From Campylobacterales bacterium (lineage in GTDB: Bacteria > Campylobacterota > Campylobacteria > Campylobacterales > Sulfurimonadaceae): a DNA stretch of 64,000 bases. Below, one piece after another: positions 17,384 to 26,905 of the stretch. The notes beneath the pieces were generated by a model, which had not been told where the DNA came from, did not search any database, and worked only from the letters and a program-made list of their open reading frames with translations. The DNA lies in assembly GCA_016938175.1 (NCBI GenBank), contig JAFGVE010000037.1:1-64000 (forward strand), given 5' to 3'. Both the position numbers and the translations under genes were made by a program. Within the stretch, counting starts at the first letter, position 1. Each line of letters begins with the position of its first letter.

Positions 17384-18550
17384 CTACTTCATATCTGCTT
17401 TTTTAGATGCCATCAGAACCATTCCAACACCAAAAGCAGCACCAAGCATGGCAGAACCACCGTAAGAGAGAAAAGGAACAGATATTCCTTTAATAGGTGT
17501 TATTCCACTAATACCGTACGCATTAACTATAAAAGCAAAAGAGAGTAGCATACCGACTCCCAGACTAAAAAGATAGATAATATTATCTTCACTTCTATTT
17601 GCTATTTTAAATATTCTTTGTAACATCCACATAAATAAAAACACGATTAATAGTATGCCAACAAAACCAAATTCCTCAGCAATTCCCGCAAGTACAAAGT
17701 CTGTGTGTACTTCTGATAAAAACCCAAGTTTAAAAGTACCGTTAGCTATGCCCGTTCCAAAAATACCTCCATTATGAATTGCATTTAAAGAGTGCCCAAT
17801 TTGATAAGGTTCTACCTCTACAGGAACACGAAGTCTATCGGCTATAGCCGTAGGGAAAAGTTCAAGTACACTATTTTGCGCAAGTGCCCACCAAGATTTT
17901 ATACGCAATATCCTATGTTCTGCTGTTAAAATAAAAAGTGTAACTGCAACCGTTATAGCTCCTAAGATAGTGATAAAAAAGCGAAAACTACTTCCAGCTA
18001 AAAGCAGTAAAAAAAGCAGAGTCGCTCCCAAAACGATTACTTGTCCTATATCTTTTTGCAAGAAAGCGATAATAAACATAGCCGCGACAAAGACAACTGC
18101 ATAAGGAGTAAAACGTTTAAACTCGCTACTCAATCCCATACCATCATGATGCCCAAGTTTACGAGAAAAACTCCATGCTAAGAAATAAACAAAACCGACC
18201 TTAAAAAACTCAACAGGTGCTAAAGAGAAGCCTGCGACTTTTATCCATCTTTTAGCGCCTCCGACTTCTGAAACTAAACTCTCTGGAAAAAACGGCATTC
18301 CTACCATCAAAAAAAGTGATCCAAAAAAGAGTAAAAAGCCGATAGGTTTAAGCCATTTATCGGGATCAAGTCTAGAAAGTACAAAAATGATAGTTATACC
18401 TAAAAGAGCAAATACAGTCTGACGTATAGCAAAATGAAACTCATTAACCTCAAAAAGTAAAGTCGTGTAGGCAGAAAGTGTATACGAGAGCATAACACTA
18501 ATCGCGATAAGAACACTCACAAGTGTAAAAAGTAGTCTATCTGCTCCCAT
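17384..18550 (-). CDS. ftsW: FtsW/RodA-family peptidoglycan glycosyltransferase, FtsW
   Basis: FtsW polymerises lipid II at the division site with its partner PBP3. The 388-aa product has about ten membrane segments and the SEDS-family features FGSLFLMVGMPFFPESL and FIAEEFGFVGILLI (seen here as LAGIAEEFGFVG). The end GGTAMLxxxxxxG appears as SYGGSAMLGAAFGVGMVLM. The neighbouring murG points to FtsW rather than RodA. It is followed directly by the DUF2802-like gene upstream on the minus strand (6-base gap). Confidence 0.92.
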   Translation of the reverse strand: MGADRLLFTLVSVLIAISVMLSYTLSAYTTLLFEVNEFHFAIRQTVFALLGITIIFVLSRLDPDKWLKPIGFLLFFGSLFLMVGMPFFPESLVSEVGGAKRWIKVAGFSLAPVEFFKVGFVYFLAWSFSRKLGHHDGMGLSSEFKRFTPYAVVFVAAMFIIAFLQKDIGQVIVLGATLLFLLLLAGSSFRFFITILGAITVAVTLFILTAEHRILRIKSWWALAQNSVLELFPTAIADRLRVPVEVEPYQIGHSLNAIHNGGIFGTGIANGTFKLGFLSEVHTDFVLAGIAEEFGFVGILLIVFLFMWMLQRIFKIANRSEDNIIYLFSLGVGMLLSFAFIVNAYGISGITPIKGISVPFLSYGGSAMLGAAFGVGMVLMASKKADMK

Positions 18551-18556
18551 CTATAA

Positions 18557-19078
18557 TTACTTTAGCTGATTTATTTTGAGAACAAACTCAACTTCTGGTT
18601 TAGAGATATGTAACTCTTTGGAGATTGTCTCGAGTGGAACACCCTGTTTAAACAGAGAGATAATTTTCTCATCATCATTTCCATGAACAGAGAGTGGTAT
18701 AGATATTTGCTTGACGCCGCTCTCTAATTGTGAGACACGGGCATTTACCTCAATCTCAATAGAGTTAATATTTTCTTGCAGCTGTTTCACTCCAAGAGAA
18801 AGAGGTTGTACCATATCGTAAACGCTACGTTCTATCTCCTCATATATCATCTCATCATTCATTCTTTGCGAGTTTTGTGTAATGCTCTCTTGCGTTTTAC
18901 TAATCTTTTGCTTCATATAAAAAAGTTCTCTATTTAACTCTTCAACAACAGACGCCACAGAACGTATATTTTTTGAGTACTGAGCATCTTTTGTGTAAAC
19001 ATAATAGAGTAGATATAATATGACCAATGCCATAGCAACCACAAGATACTCTAAAGGAAAATTTTCTAAGTTTATCAT
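18557..19078 (-). CDS. Membrane-anchored coiled-coil protein, DUF2802/SwrB-like
   Basis: The 173-aa protein has one N-terminal membrane segment (LVVAMALVILYLLYYVYT), a coiled coil (about residues 40-125), and a C-terminal helix-turn-helix-like tail QGVPLETISKELHISKPEVEFVLKIN. That tail resembles the end of DUF2802 proteins, which lie near chemotaxis and flagellar genes in other bacteria. It overlaps the PilZ-like gene by 4 bases. The family call is from memory of the tail motif. No function is proven. Confidence 0.7.
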   Translation of the reverse strand: MINLENFPLEYLVVAMALVILYLLYYVYTKDAQYSKNIRSVASVVEELNRELFYMKQKISKTQESITQNSQRMNDEMIYEEIERSVYDMVQPLSLGVKQLQENINSIEIEVNARVSQLESGVKQISIPLSVHGNDDEKIISLFKQGVPLETISKELHISKPEVEFVLKINQLK

Positions 19079-19593
19079 CTCTTCTCTTTTGCTTCACGTA
19101 TTAAAATGCGTTCTCTTGCGGTGAGGTACGAAGCCCACTCTTTCTCATCTCTATCATGAATTTTTAAAAATTTTGCAAGTTGTGGAGTCTCTGCCACAAA
19201 AAAAACTCCAACATCACGTTTAGGATGCACAGGCATCGCTATACGCCCATAGTACTCCTTACCTACTTCAAACAACTCATCTTTGAGATGAAAATACTCG
19301 AAGCCAATGGAGTCTATCTCTGCCTCATTAACTAAGGAAACACGTTTAGGAGTCTCATTTTTTAAAAACATCTCCAAAGCATCAATCTTTCTATGTAACT
19401 CTACAACAAGGTTAAGAATTACAGGATCACTCTCAGATGTCTCTCCTCTTGCTTTTGCAAGTTTAAGCCATTGGCTAATCGGGTCATCATCACTCTCACT
19501 GAGTTGCTGATACTCTCTCTCAAAAGCCTCACGTTCAAAATCAGCATCACTAAAACAGAGGCTAATTGGTGCAGGAACTAAACGTGGACTCAT
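19075..19593 (-). CDS. PilZ-like protein (putative cyclic-di-GMP receptor family)
   Basis: The 172-aa protein has a helical N-terminus (LVVELHRKIDALEMFL, about residues 66-82) and a C-terminal beta-barrel-like part. In the latter, PKRVSLVNEAEIDSIGFEYF recalls the degenerate D/N-x-S-x-x-G PilZ motif, and it ends in a helix (DEKEWASYLTARERILIREAK). This layout is like tetrameric PilZ proteins that lack strong c-di-GMP binding residues. It overlaps genes on both sides by 4 bases. The family assignment is tentative. Confidence 0.6.
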   Translation of the reverse strand: MSPRLVPAPISLCFSDADFEREAFEREYQQLSESDDDPISQWLKLAKARGETSESDPVILNLVVELHRKIDALEMFLKNETPKRVSLVNEAEIDSIGFEYFHLKDELFEVGKEYYGRIAMPVHPKRDVGVFFVAETPQLAKFLKIHDRDEKEWASYLTARERILIREAKEKR

Positions 19594-20450
19594 GAAAATA
19601 TCCTGTCAAATACTATAAGAGTAAAAAATGCTATCCCCAAGTATCCATTAACAGTAAAAAAAGCTCTATCTATCTGCTTAAAATCACGTCTTACCAGTTT
19701 TTGCTCATAGGCTAAAACCACTCCACTTCCAATTGCCGCAACAAATGCAAAAAAGCCAAGTCCAGCTGCCCAGACAAAAAGTGTCCAAAATATCACACTC
19801 AATCCATGAAAAAGTGCAGAGATAAAAAGTGTTGCTTCTACACCATAGCGTGAAGGTATCGAGTATAAACCTTGTTCTTTATCAAACTCTATATCTTGTA
19901 AAGAATATAAAAGATCAAAACCTGCTACCCAGAACAAAACACCAAGGCTTAGTAATACAGACCATAAAGTCACCTCAGCATTCACTGCTATAACTCCTGC
20001 AATAGGAGCTAAACCTAAGGAGAGGCCTAAAATAATATGTGCCATAGATGAAAAACGTTTGAAATAAGAGTAGGAACCTAAGAGAGCTAAAATAGGGATA
20101 CTTAGACTAAAAGCCAATGGATTGACCATATAAGAAACAACTACAAAAATGAAAGCATTGACTGCAATAAAAACTAAAATGCTTGAACTATCAAGTCTAC
20201 CATCAACATTTGGTCTTGAAGATGTGCGAGGATTTTGTGCGTCAATCTCTCTATCAGCGTATCGATTAACACCCATAGCAAAATTTCTTGCACTCAAAGC
20301 TGCCAAAACACCCAAAAGCAATAACCAAAATCCAAACCAACCATCTGCTGCAACAACCATCGCTATAAAAATAAACGGAAGAGAAAAAATGGAGTGTTCA
20401 AACATGACAAGTTCATTAAAATCTTTTGCTTTATCTATTAGTTTTTGCAC
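19590..20450 (-). CDS. mqnP: UbiA-family prenyltransferase (MqnP-like, menaquinone biosynthesis)
   Basis: This integral membrane enzyme attaches a polyprenyl chain to an aromatic acid. In Campylobacterota, which make menaquinone by the futalosine route, the UbiA-like protein MqnP does this job. The 286-aa product has the two aspartate motifs, NRYADREIDAQNPRT (near 65) and YSLQDIEFDKEQG (near 185), among about eight membrane segments. The track starts at a GTG at 20459. The GTG at 20450 (VQKLIDKAK) has a GAGG site at better spacing and is my preference. Substrate is inferred from the lineage. Confidence 0.85.
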   Translation of the reverse strand: MQKLIDKAKDFNELVMFEHSIFSLPFIFIAMVVAADGWFGFWLLLLGVLAALSARNFAMGVNRYADREIDAQNPRTSSRPNVDGRLDSSSILVFIAVNAFIFVVVSYMVNPLAFSLSIPILALLGSYSYFKRFSSMAHIILGLSLGLAPIAGVIAVNAEVTLWSVLLSLGVLFWVAGFDLLYSLQDIEFDKEQGLYSIPSRYGVEATLFISALFHGLSVIFWTLFVWAAGLGFFAFVAAIGSGVVLAYEQKLVRRDFKQIDRAFFTVNGYLGIAFFTLIVFDRIFS

Positions 20451-20506
20451 CTTTGGCACCTCAATATCTATTTGTGCTTATTCTATCCAAACTAGTTTTA
20501 AAATGA

Positions 20507-20512
20507 TATAAT
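20507..20512 (+). promoter_or_regulatory. Extended -10 box of miaA, six bases from the ATG
   Basis: TGATATAAT (extended -10) is followed by exactly six bases and then the miaA ATG at 20519. Transcription starting 7 bases after the box would begin at the A of ATG, giving a leaderless mRNA. There is no Shine-Dalgarno sequence. Confidence 0.6.
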
Positions 20513-20518
20513 TTGCTT

Positions 20519-21412
20519 ATGAAACAACTAGCTATAATTGGACCTACGGCATCGGGAAAAAGCGATCTTGCAATAGATATAGCTCGTAAAATAGATGCCT
20601 ATATTCTCTCTATTGACTCTCTTAGCATTTACAAAGAAATTGACATTGTTGCCGCAAAACCTTCAAAGGAAGAACTTGCTCTCGTAAAACACTTTGGTAT
20701 AAACTATTTAAATCCAGATCAGTATTTTAGTGCGGAATTGCTCATACAACTCTACAAAGATGTTGTGAATCTTTGCAAAAAAAACAATAAAAATCTCATT
20801 ATCGTCGGAGGAACATCTTTTTACCTAAAATCACTGCTTGATGGTCTCTCTCCTCTCCCACAAACTGATGAGACTACTTTACAAAAAGTCTCCTTACAAC
20901 TCAAAGAGCTCTCAAGCACTTATGATTTTTTATACTCTATCGATAAAGAGTATATGGAAAAGATCTCACACAATGACCGCTATAGAATCGAAAAAGCGCT
21001 CATTATCTACGAATCAAGTGCTCAAACACCAACTCAATGGTTCAAACAAAATCCTCCACAGCCTGTCATAGCATCTTTGGAAGTCTTTAACATTGATGTA
21101 GAACGTGATGTACTCCGTAAACGTATAGGACTTCGCACACACAAAATGATAGAGATGGGAGTTATAGATGAAGTTGCATATCTCGAAGCAAAATATGGCA
21201 GAGCAATTCACCCAATGAGTTCTATTGGCATTGTGGAAGTCTTAGAGTATCTAGATGGAAAAATATCTTTAGAAAATATGCGTGAACTTATATCTATACA
21301 TACAGCTCAACTGGCAAAACGACAGCAAACTTTTAACAAAACGCAGTTTAAAGAGATAATTTCATCACCACTCGATGAACTTCAAGAAATTATACTAAAG
21401 AGAATTATTTAA
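20519..21412 (+). CDS. miaA: tRNA dimethylallyltransferase MiaA
   Basis: MiaA prenylates A37 of tRNAs that read UNN codons. The 297-aa product has the P-loop IIGPTASGKSDLA at residues 6-18, the DSLSIYKEIDI region, and IVGGTSFYLKSLLDGL near residue 97. The track starts at TTG 20513, but the ATG at 20519 is the better start. It has no Shine-Dalgarno sequence and is only six bases from the -10 box, so it is probably leaderless. Its stop overlaps the next gene's start (TAATG). Confidence 0.96.
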   Translation: MKQLAIIGPTASGKSDLAIDIARKIDAYILSIDSLSIYKEIDIVAAKPSKEELALVKHFGINYLNPDQYFSAELLIQLYKDVVNLCKKNNKNLIIVGGTSFYLKSLLDGLSPLPQTDETTLQKVSLQLKELSSTYDFLYSIDKEYMEKISHNDRYRIEKALIIYESSAQTPTQWFKQNPPQPVIASLEVFNIDVERDVLRKRIGLRTHKMIEMGVIDEVAYLEAKYGRAIHPMSSIGIVEVLEYLDGKISLENMRELISIHTAQLAKRQQTFNKTQFKEIISSPLDELQEIILKRII

Positions 21413-23226
21413 TGAGTAAAAATATATTTTTCCCTCTCACACTTATACTCTTAGCCTATGGTTTTTATAAGAGTGCAGACTTTCAAGCCATCTCAGCGGG
21501 AATTGCCATTTTTTTATTTGGTATGCTCTCATTAGAACAGGGTTTTAAAAGCTTCTCAGGCGGAATTTTAGACAGAGTTTTAAAATTTTCTACTGACAAA
21601 CTTTATAAAAGTTTACTATTTGGTGTTGTCTCAACGAGCATTATGCAGTCTAGTTCACTCGTCTCCATTTTAACAATCTCTTTTTTAGGCGCAGGACTCA
21701 TTACACTTGCTCAAGGAATTGGTGTTATTTTTGGAGCAAACCTTGGTACAACAACAGGTGCATGGCTTGTTGCAGGATATGGTCTCAAAGTAAACATTGG
21801 TGCTTATGCTATGCCTATGCTTGTTTTTGGCACCCTCTTTGTTTTTCAAAAAAACAGCTCTCTTAAAGGTGTTGGGTACATCTTAACTGGTCTTGGATTT
21901 TTATTTTTGGGCATTCACTACATGAAAGAGGGTTTTGAAGCGTTTAAAAGTACTATTGACCTCTCTGCTTATGCTGTGGGTGGATTTAAAGGACTTTTTC
22001 TTTTTACACTCATAGGTATTGTTGCCACTGTGGTTATGCAGTCTTCACACGCTACACTTGTTCTTATTATTACAGCACTCTCAGCAGGACAAATAAGTTA
22101 TGAAAATGCTTTAGCTTTAGCTATTGGGGCAAACGTGGGAACCACCATTACAGCTATACTTGGAGCCATGAGCTCAAATATAGAAGGAAAACGCCTAGCA
22201 GCAGCACATCTCATCTTTAACCTTGTCACAGGCCTTATTGCCATAGTTTTTATTGGACAAATAGTTGCCCTAGTAGATTGGAGTGCAACACAACTCTCCA
22301 TTGCCCATGATAACTATACACTCAAGCTCGCCATCTTTCATACTATTTTTAATACTATCGGTATACTTGTTATGATTCCTTTCATCAATACACTTGTACA
22401 CTTTTTAGAAAAAACACTCCAAATGAAACCATCGGATGATGAGATAGGACATGATAATGTAGCCTATTTAAATGAAGCGGCACTTGAGTTTCCCCAAAGT
22501 GCGATGGGAGCTATTATACGCGAGACAAAACATCTCTACGAAAATGCTTTTGAAATTATTGCTCATGGACTCAATCTCAAACGTGGCAAGATTGTTTCTT
22601 CATTAGAACTTGAGGAGGTCATAAAGTTTACTCACTCTAAAAAGTATATAGACATTGAGGATTTTTATGAAAAACGCATAAAAGATATATATAGTGACAT
22701 TATCACTTTTAGTACAAAAGCGCAAGCAAATATGTCTCCAAAAAGTATAGAAAATCTTTACAGGCTCAAACTCGCAAGTCGCGATATTGTTGAAGCTGTG
22801 AAAAACACAAAGCATCTACAAAAAAATATAGTTAAATTCTCAGCTCATCCAAATCAATACATTAAAAAAGAGTACGCTCTGATAAAACTCTCCATAGCAG
22901 AGTTATTACGCAATATAAATATAATTGCAACTACAGATGAAGAGGATGTAATTATTTTGCTCCTCTCAAAAATACGTGTAAATACTCAAAAGTACGATAT
23001 TATAAGTAACGGAAAACTTGATGAACTCATTCGTAACAAGCATATAACAAATCAAATGGCGACATCACTTATGAATGACAGTGTCTATGTGTACAACATT
23101 AGAAACAAGCTGTGTAATATGGCCGAAATACTGTTTATTGAAGCCAATAGTGACTTAAAACATTTACAAGAAGAGCTACATATTACACAAGAAGAGGTCG
23201 AGAGTCTATTAGAACAGAAGGAGTAG
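21412..23226 (+). CDS. Na+/phosphate cotransporter family protein with a PhoU-like tail
   Basis: The 604-aa protein is a NptA-type transporter. It carries the inverted repeat of QSSS-like motifs (IMQSSSLVSILTISFLGAG near 80 and VMQSSHATLVLIITALSAG near 210) and GANLGTTTGAW and GANVGTTITAIL after each. These form the Na+ and phosphate site. After about nine membrane segments, a C-terminal helical PhoU-like domain spans about residues 350-600. It is translationally coupled to miaA. A Na+-driven phosphate role follows from the family, and the direction of transport is uncertain. Confidence 0.9.
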   Translation: MSKNIFFPLTLILLAYGFYKSADFQAISAGIAIFLFGMLSLEQGFKSFSGGILDRVLKFSTDKLYKSLLFGVVSTSIMQSSSLVSILTISFLGAGLITLAQGIGVIFGANLGTTTGAWLVAGYGLKVNIGAYAMPMLVFGTLFVFQKNSSLKGVGYILTGLGFLFLGIHYMKEGFEAFKSTIDLSAYAVGGFKGLFLFTLIGIVATVVMQSSHATLVLIITALSAGQISYENALALAIGANVGTTITAILGAMSSNIEGKRLAAAHLIFNLVTGLIAIVFIGQIVALVDWSATQLSIAHDNYTLKLAIFHTIFNTIGILVMIPFINTLVHFLEKTLQMKPSDDEIGHDNVAYLNEAALEFPQSAMGAIIRETKHLYENAFEIIAHGLNLKRGKIVSSLELEEVIKFTHSKKYIDIEDFYEKRIKDIYSDIITFSTKAQANMSPKSIENLYRLKLASRDIVEAVKNTKHLQKNIVKFSAHPNQYIKKEYALIKLSIAELLRNINIIATTDEEDVIILLLSKIRVNTQKYDIISNGKLDELIRNKHITNQMATSLMNDSVYVYNIRNKLCNMAEILFIEANSDLKHLQEELHITQEEVESLLEQKE

Positions 23227-23229
23227 AAA

Positions 23230-23472
23230 ATGGGTGCCAAGAAGATTATAAAAAACATAGCAGATTTTTTAAACTTAACCAACTTTACCATCAATGGTAA
23301 GAAACGTTCTTTAAAAGACCTACTCAAAAAACTCAAAGAAAAACGTGTGAAGATATTACGAGCACTCAAAAACGAATGTTCAGAAGAAGAGGAAAAAGCG
23401 CTCAATGAAGAGCTCGAACTCATCTCTTTTCACATTAGAAAAGCAAAAAAGAAACTCGAAGATTTAAGTTAA
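23230..23472 (+). CDS. Small basic coiled-coil protein, 80 aa
   Basis: This unrecognised 80-aa protein has many Lys and Glu residues and a predicted helical hairpin (RSLKDLLKKLKEKRVKILRALKNE then EEEEKALNEELELISFHIRKAKKKLEDL). It has a clear AAGGAG ribosome-binding site and starts three bases after the transporter stop, so it is probably co-transcribed with it. It ends four bases before the aguB stop on the other strand. A role with the Na/Pi transporter is possible but not shown. Confidence 0.75.
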   Translation: MGAKKIIKNIADFLNLTNFTINGKKRSLKDLLKKLKEKRVKILRALKNECSEEEEKALNEELELISFHIRKAKKKLEDLS

Positions 23473-23475
23473 AAC

Positions 23476-24324
23476 CTACTTTTTACACACCTTAGTGTAC
23501 ATCTCTTCACGTCTATCACGAAGAAGTCCCCAGTAGTGACGCTGTTTTGCATTCTCTTCTAAATCAAACTCCGCATAAAGTATCTCCTCTTTATCACGAG
23601 AAGCTTCTGCTATTTTCTCACCAGTATAATCAGTTATAAAAGAAGAACCATAAAAGTTAAGTGAACAGCTCTCACCTGCCTCTTCTCCATAACGATTTGC
23701 CACAACTACAGGAACGGTATTTGTCGCTGCATGCCCCATTTGAACTCTTTGCCAGTGTTCTTTTGAATCAAGATGAATCTCTGGTTCACTCCCAATAGCA
23801 GTCGGATAAAAAATAATCTCAGCACCCATTAACGTCAATGCTCTTGCTGTCTCACAGAACCATTGATCCCAACAAATTCCGACTCCTATATTTCCAAAAG
23901 CAGTTTCGTAAAGTTGGAAGCCTGTATCGCCTGGCTTAAAATAAAATTTTTCTTCATACCCAGGTCCATCAGGAATATGTGTTTTTCTATAGTTTTGTAA
24001 AATACTTCCATCACTGTCAACAACAACTAAAGAGTTAAAATACTCTTCATCAGCTTTTTCAAAATAACTGACTAAGACAACAACACCAAGTTCTTTAGCA
24101 ACATCTGCAAATCGTTTTACTAGAGGATTTCCTTCAAGGGGTGCCGCCCATGAAAAATACTTTTTATCCATATCTTTACAAAAATAGAGCCCCTCAAAAA
24201 GTTCAGGAAGAAGAATAATCTGTGCACCTTTACTTGCTGCTTCTCGTACTAAACGCTCAGCAGTTGCAATATTAACACTTTTATCTTCACCCATTCTCAT
24301 CTGAATTGCAGCAACTTTAACCAT
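23476..24324 (-). CDS. aguB: N-carbamoylputrescine amidohydrolase
   Basis: AguB cleaves N-carbamoylputrescine to putrescine, CO2 and ammonia in the agmatine branch of polyamine synthesis. The 282-aa nitrilase-fold protein shows the Glu-Lys-Cys triad as LLPELFEG (near 40), YRKTHIPDGPGYEEKFYF (near 115) and GVGICWDQWF (near 150). The DGPGYEEKFYF stretch is typical of this subgroup. Other nitrilase substrates cannot be fully excluded. It follows the parvulin gene by 4 bases. Confidence 0.9.
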   Translation of the reverse strand: MVKVAAIQMRMGEDKSVNIATAERLVREAASKGAQIILLPELFEGLYFCKDMDKKYFSWAAPLEGNPLVKRFADVAKELGVVVLVSYFEKADEEYFNSLVVVDSDGSILQNYRKTHIPDGPGYEEKFYFKPGDTGFQLYETAFGNIGVGICWDQWFCETARALTLMGAEIIFYPTAIGSEPEIHLDSKEHWQRVQMGHAATNTVPVVVANRYGEEAGESCSLNFYGSSFITDYTGEKIAEASRDKEEILYAEFDLEENAKQRHYWGLLRDRREEMYTKVCKK

Positions 24325-24328
24325 GGGT

Positions 24329-24607
24329 TTACCCTCTACCAGTCACTTCTAAAAGATGGTATCCAAATTGTGTTTTTATAGGTCCATATACTACACCTAC
24401 ATCACCGCTAAATACCGCTTTATCAAACTCTGGAACCATTTGTCCTGGACCAAATTTACCTAAGTCACCACCATTTCTTGAAGAAGGACAGCTTGAGTTT
24501 GCTTGTGCAGCCTCACTAAAATTAAGTCCATTTTCTATTTGAGTTTTTAACTCATTACATTTTTCTTCACTATCTACGAGTATATGTCTTGCAGTTGCCC
24601 ATGCCAT
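24329..24607 (-). CDS. Cytoplasmic parvulin-type peptidyl-prolyl isomerase
   Basis: This 92-aa protein is a stand-alone PpiC-type parvulin domain with the RHILVDSEEKCNEL start, the SSCPSSRNGGDLGKFGPGQMVPEFDKAVF core, and the QFGYHLLEV end. It catalyses cis-trans isomerisation of prolyl bonds. It has no signal peptide, so it should act in the cytoplasm. A TATATT / TATATAA promoter-like region and an AGGA site lie upstream. Confidence 0.92.
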   Translation of the reverse strand: MAWATARHILVDSEEKCNELKTQIENGLNFSEAAQANSSCPSSRNGGDLGKFGPGQMVPEFDKAVFSGDVGVVYGPIKTQFGYHLLEVTGRG

Positions 24608-24661
24608 CTACTAATCCTTTATATAATATAAACAGTATTGTACTCAAGCTTGACTTAACTT

Positions 24662-26902
24662 TTAAAGCTCAAGTAAAACCGTATCTCTTCTAGTCACTTC
24701 AAACTTCTTACATGCACTCTCAAATGCACCACTTTCGCCAATAAGTAAACATCTATGCTTAGCTCTTGTCACTGCTGTATAAATGAGCTTTGTATTGTGC
24801 ATGATATAGTGTGAAAAACTCATAGGAATAACTACAATATCATACTCCATACCCTGCACTTTGTGAATAGTTAGGGCATAAGAGAGCATGAGCATGGATT
24901 TGAGTTCTTCATACTCATATACGACTACAACATCTTCATTCGGGTAAAAAACAAAAGCCTGTTCATCATCTTCTTCTATTTTAAAAAGAAGTCCACTCAT
25001 CCCATTAAATATACGTCTTTGGGATGACTCTTCACCCAGCTTAAAACCATCTCCGCTCCAAGAGGTCATATTCTCATTTTTTGTGTGTACTACTTTATCC
25101 ATCAAACGAAACTCAACTCCGCCACGTTTAACACACTTTTTTGGATTTGGATTAAAATACTCCTGAAGCACTTTATTTAAATTAGTAGCTCCAAGAGTTC
25201 CCCCTTTCATAGGCGTTATCACCTGAAAATAGTTCAAGTACTCTTTAATCTGTTTGTTTTTAAGTCTGTATCGTGCTTTTTCTATGGACTCCACAACTCG
25301 ATGAACAATTTCTGCAATGATATTTTGCGAATTCTCTTCACGTAAATTTTTAAGCTCATCACCAGAGAGTTGATTTTTACGGATATAATAATTCTCAATC
25401 TCTACGTTTATAAACTCAAAATCTTCATACCTCGCCTTGTAATTTGGTATTTCTCCACGTCGAATATCATTTGCTATAAGTGTAATTGCCTGATCTTCAC
25501 TCTGTCTGTAAATTTGCGTTAACTTGACAATAGGGGCTAACTCTTTTGTTAATGCGTCACTCAACACATTTCCTGCACCAATAGGAGGCAGTTGTGCATC
25601 ATCCCCGACAATTATCACTATGGCACTGTTAGATATTTTTGCCATTAAGCGAGCAAAGAGTGATGAGTTAATCATAGAGGCTTCATCAATCAAGACAACT
25701 TCATATGGGAATTTATCTGCACTTTCATGCTTGACTAAAAGTGACTGAATAGTAGCAGATTCATACCCTGTAGTATCACTGATACGCTGAGAAGCTATAC
25801 CACTGAGTGCACAAGTCATAATCTCTTTTTTATCAAAGCGAGTATTTAAGAGATTTAAAATTGTTTTTGAAGTTGTACTTTTTCCTGTTCCTGCATACCC
25901 AACTAAAAAGAGGAGTGAAGCTCCGGAGTTAATCACCTCAACAGCCTGACGCTGTTGCTCACCAAGTTTCAATTCGTGCGTACTTAAAAAAGCGTCTAAA
26001 TCTTTTACAAAACCACCGTTATCGCGTTTACTGCGTGCTTTAAAACTTTCGTATAAAAACTTCTCTGCATCATAAAGTCTTGCCGGAGATACTCTGTCAT
26101 TTTTCATCATAACTATACTTGACTCAGCAACACGCTCTACAAGCGCTGCTTCATAGAGTCCTCTTTTATCAGAAAATCCAAGTAACTCATCTAAGCCACT
26201 AAAGAGTAACTCTTTAGCAATACAACTGTTTCCCTGAGCTTCACAGTAGTTTAAAAGCACATAGTCCATTGCCGAACTTATACGCCCTTCGTTCTCTTTT
26301 TCAACTCCCATCTTTAACGCAAGTTCATCCGCACGTTTAAAGCCTATTGAATTAATATGTGTCAATATATAAGGGTTTTCTTTAATTTTTTTACACGGTT
26401 CATCTACATCTTTCATAGCCGTGGCAATTGTAGTTAAGAGGGCTGGAGAGACATCAAAAGGACTTAAAAATTCTCCTAAACGTCGCATAGAGCGAAACTG
26501 TTTCCATGAAGCTTGAATTTTTTTCAGACGCTTCTCTTTGATACCATTAAATTCTAAAAGCTTTTCAATATCATTGTCGAGTATCTCAACAAGTTCTTCA
26601 GCTCCAAAATGCTCAATAAGTTCGGCGGAGAGTTTTTTTGTAAAACCTTTTATAATTTTGTTGAGGAAAAAAAAGAGTTCGTTTTGATTTACTTTAATTG
26701 AGTCAAATTTGAAAGTTTTACCATATTTTTTGTGCTCTTCCCAATGCCCTTTGAGGGTTATGGCTGAATCTTTTATGGTTGAGACCTCACTCTCATAGTA
26801 AGTACCGCTTATCTTCTCACCGCTCTTTAAAACAGCTATAAAAAAACCCTCATCTTCAAAGAGGATTTTATCTATTTGACCAATAAGAGTAGTTTGTAGC
26901 AC
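24662..26902 (-). CDS. recD2: RecD2-like superfamily 1B DNA helicase
   Basis: The 746-aa protein is a 5'-3' helicase of the RecD2 type found in bacteria without RecBC. It has an N-terminal OB-like region, tandem helix-hairpin-helix segments around 100-220 (GFTKKLSAELIEHFG; FNGIKEKRLKKIQ), Walker A VGYAGTGKSTTS near 337, and VLIDEASMINSSLF. GDDAQLPPIGAG and the C-terminal YALTIHKVQGMEYD and VTRAKHRC motifs follow. It probably helps repair or recombination. It is adjacent to glyQ. Confidence 0.88.
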   Translation of the reverse strand: MLQTTLIGQIDKILFEDEGFFIAVLKSGEKISGTYYESEVSTIKDSAITLKGHWEEHKKYGKTFKFDSIKVNQNELFFFLNKIIKGFTKKLSAELIEHFGAEELVEILDNDIEKLLEFNGIKEKRLKKIQASWKQFRSMRRLGEFLSPFDVSPALLTTIATAMKDVDEPCKKIKENPYILTHINSIGFKRADELALKMGVEKENEGRISSAMDYVLLNYCEAQGNSCIAKELLFSGLDELLGFSDKRGLYEAALVERVAESSIVMMKNDRVSPARLYDAEKFLYESFKARSKRDNGGFVKDLDAFLSTHELKLGEQQRQAVEVINSGASLLFLVGYAGTGKSTTSKTILNLLNTRFDKKEIMTCALSGIASQRISDTTGYESATIQSLLVKHESADKFPYEVVLIDEASMINSSLFARLMAKISNSAIVIIVGDDAQLPPIGAGNVLSDALTKELAPIVKLTQIYRQSEDQAITLIANDIRRGEIPNYKARYEDFEFINVEIENYYIRKNQLSGDELKNLREENSQNIIAEIVHRVVESIEKARYRLKNKQIKEYLNYFQVITPMKGGTLGATNLNKVLQEYFNPNPKKCVKRGGVEFRLMDKVVHTKNENMTSWSGDGFKLGEESSQRRIFNGMSGLLFKIEEDDEQAFVFYPNEDVVVVYEYEELKSMLMLSYALTIHKVQGMEYDIVVIPMSFSHYIMHNTKLIYTAVTRAKHRCLLIGESGAFESACKKFEVTRRDTVLLEL

Positions 26903-26905
26903 GTT

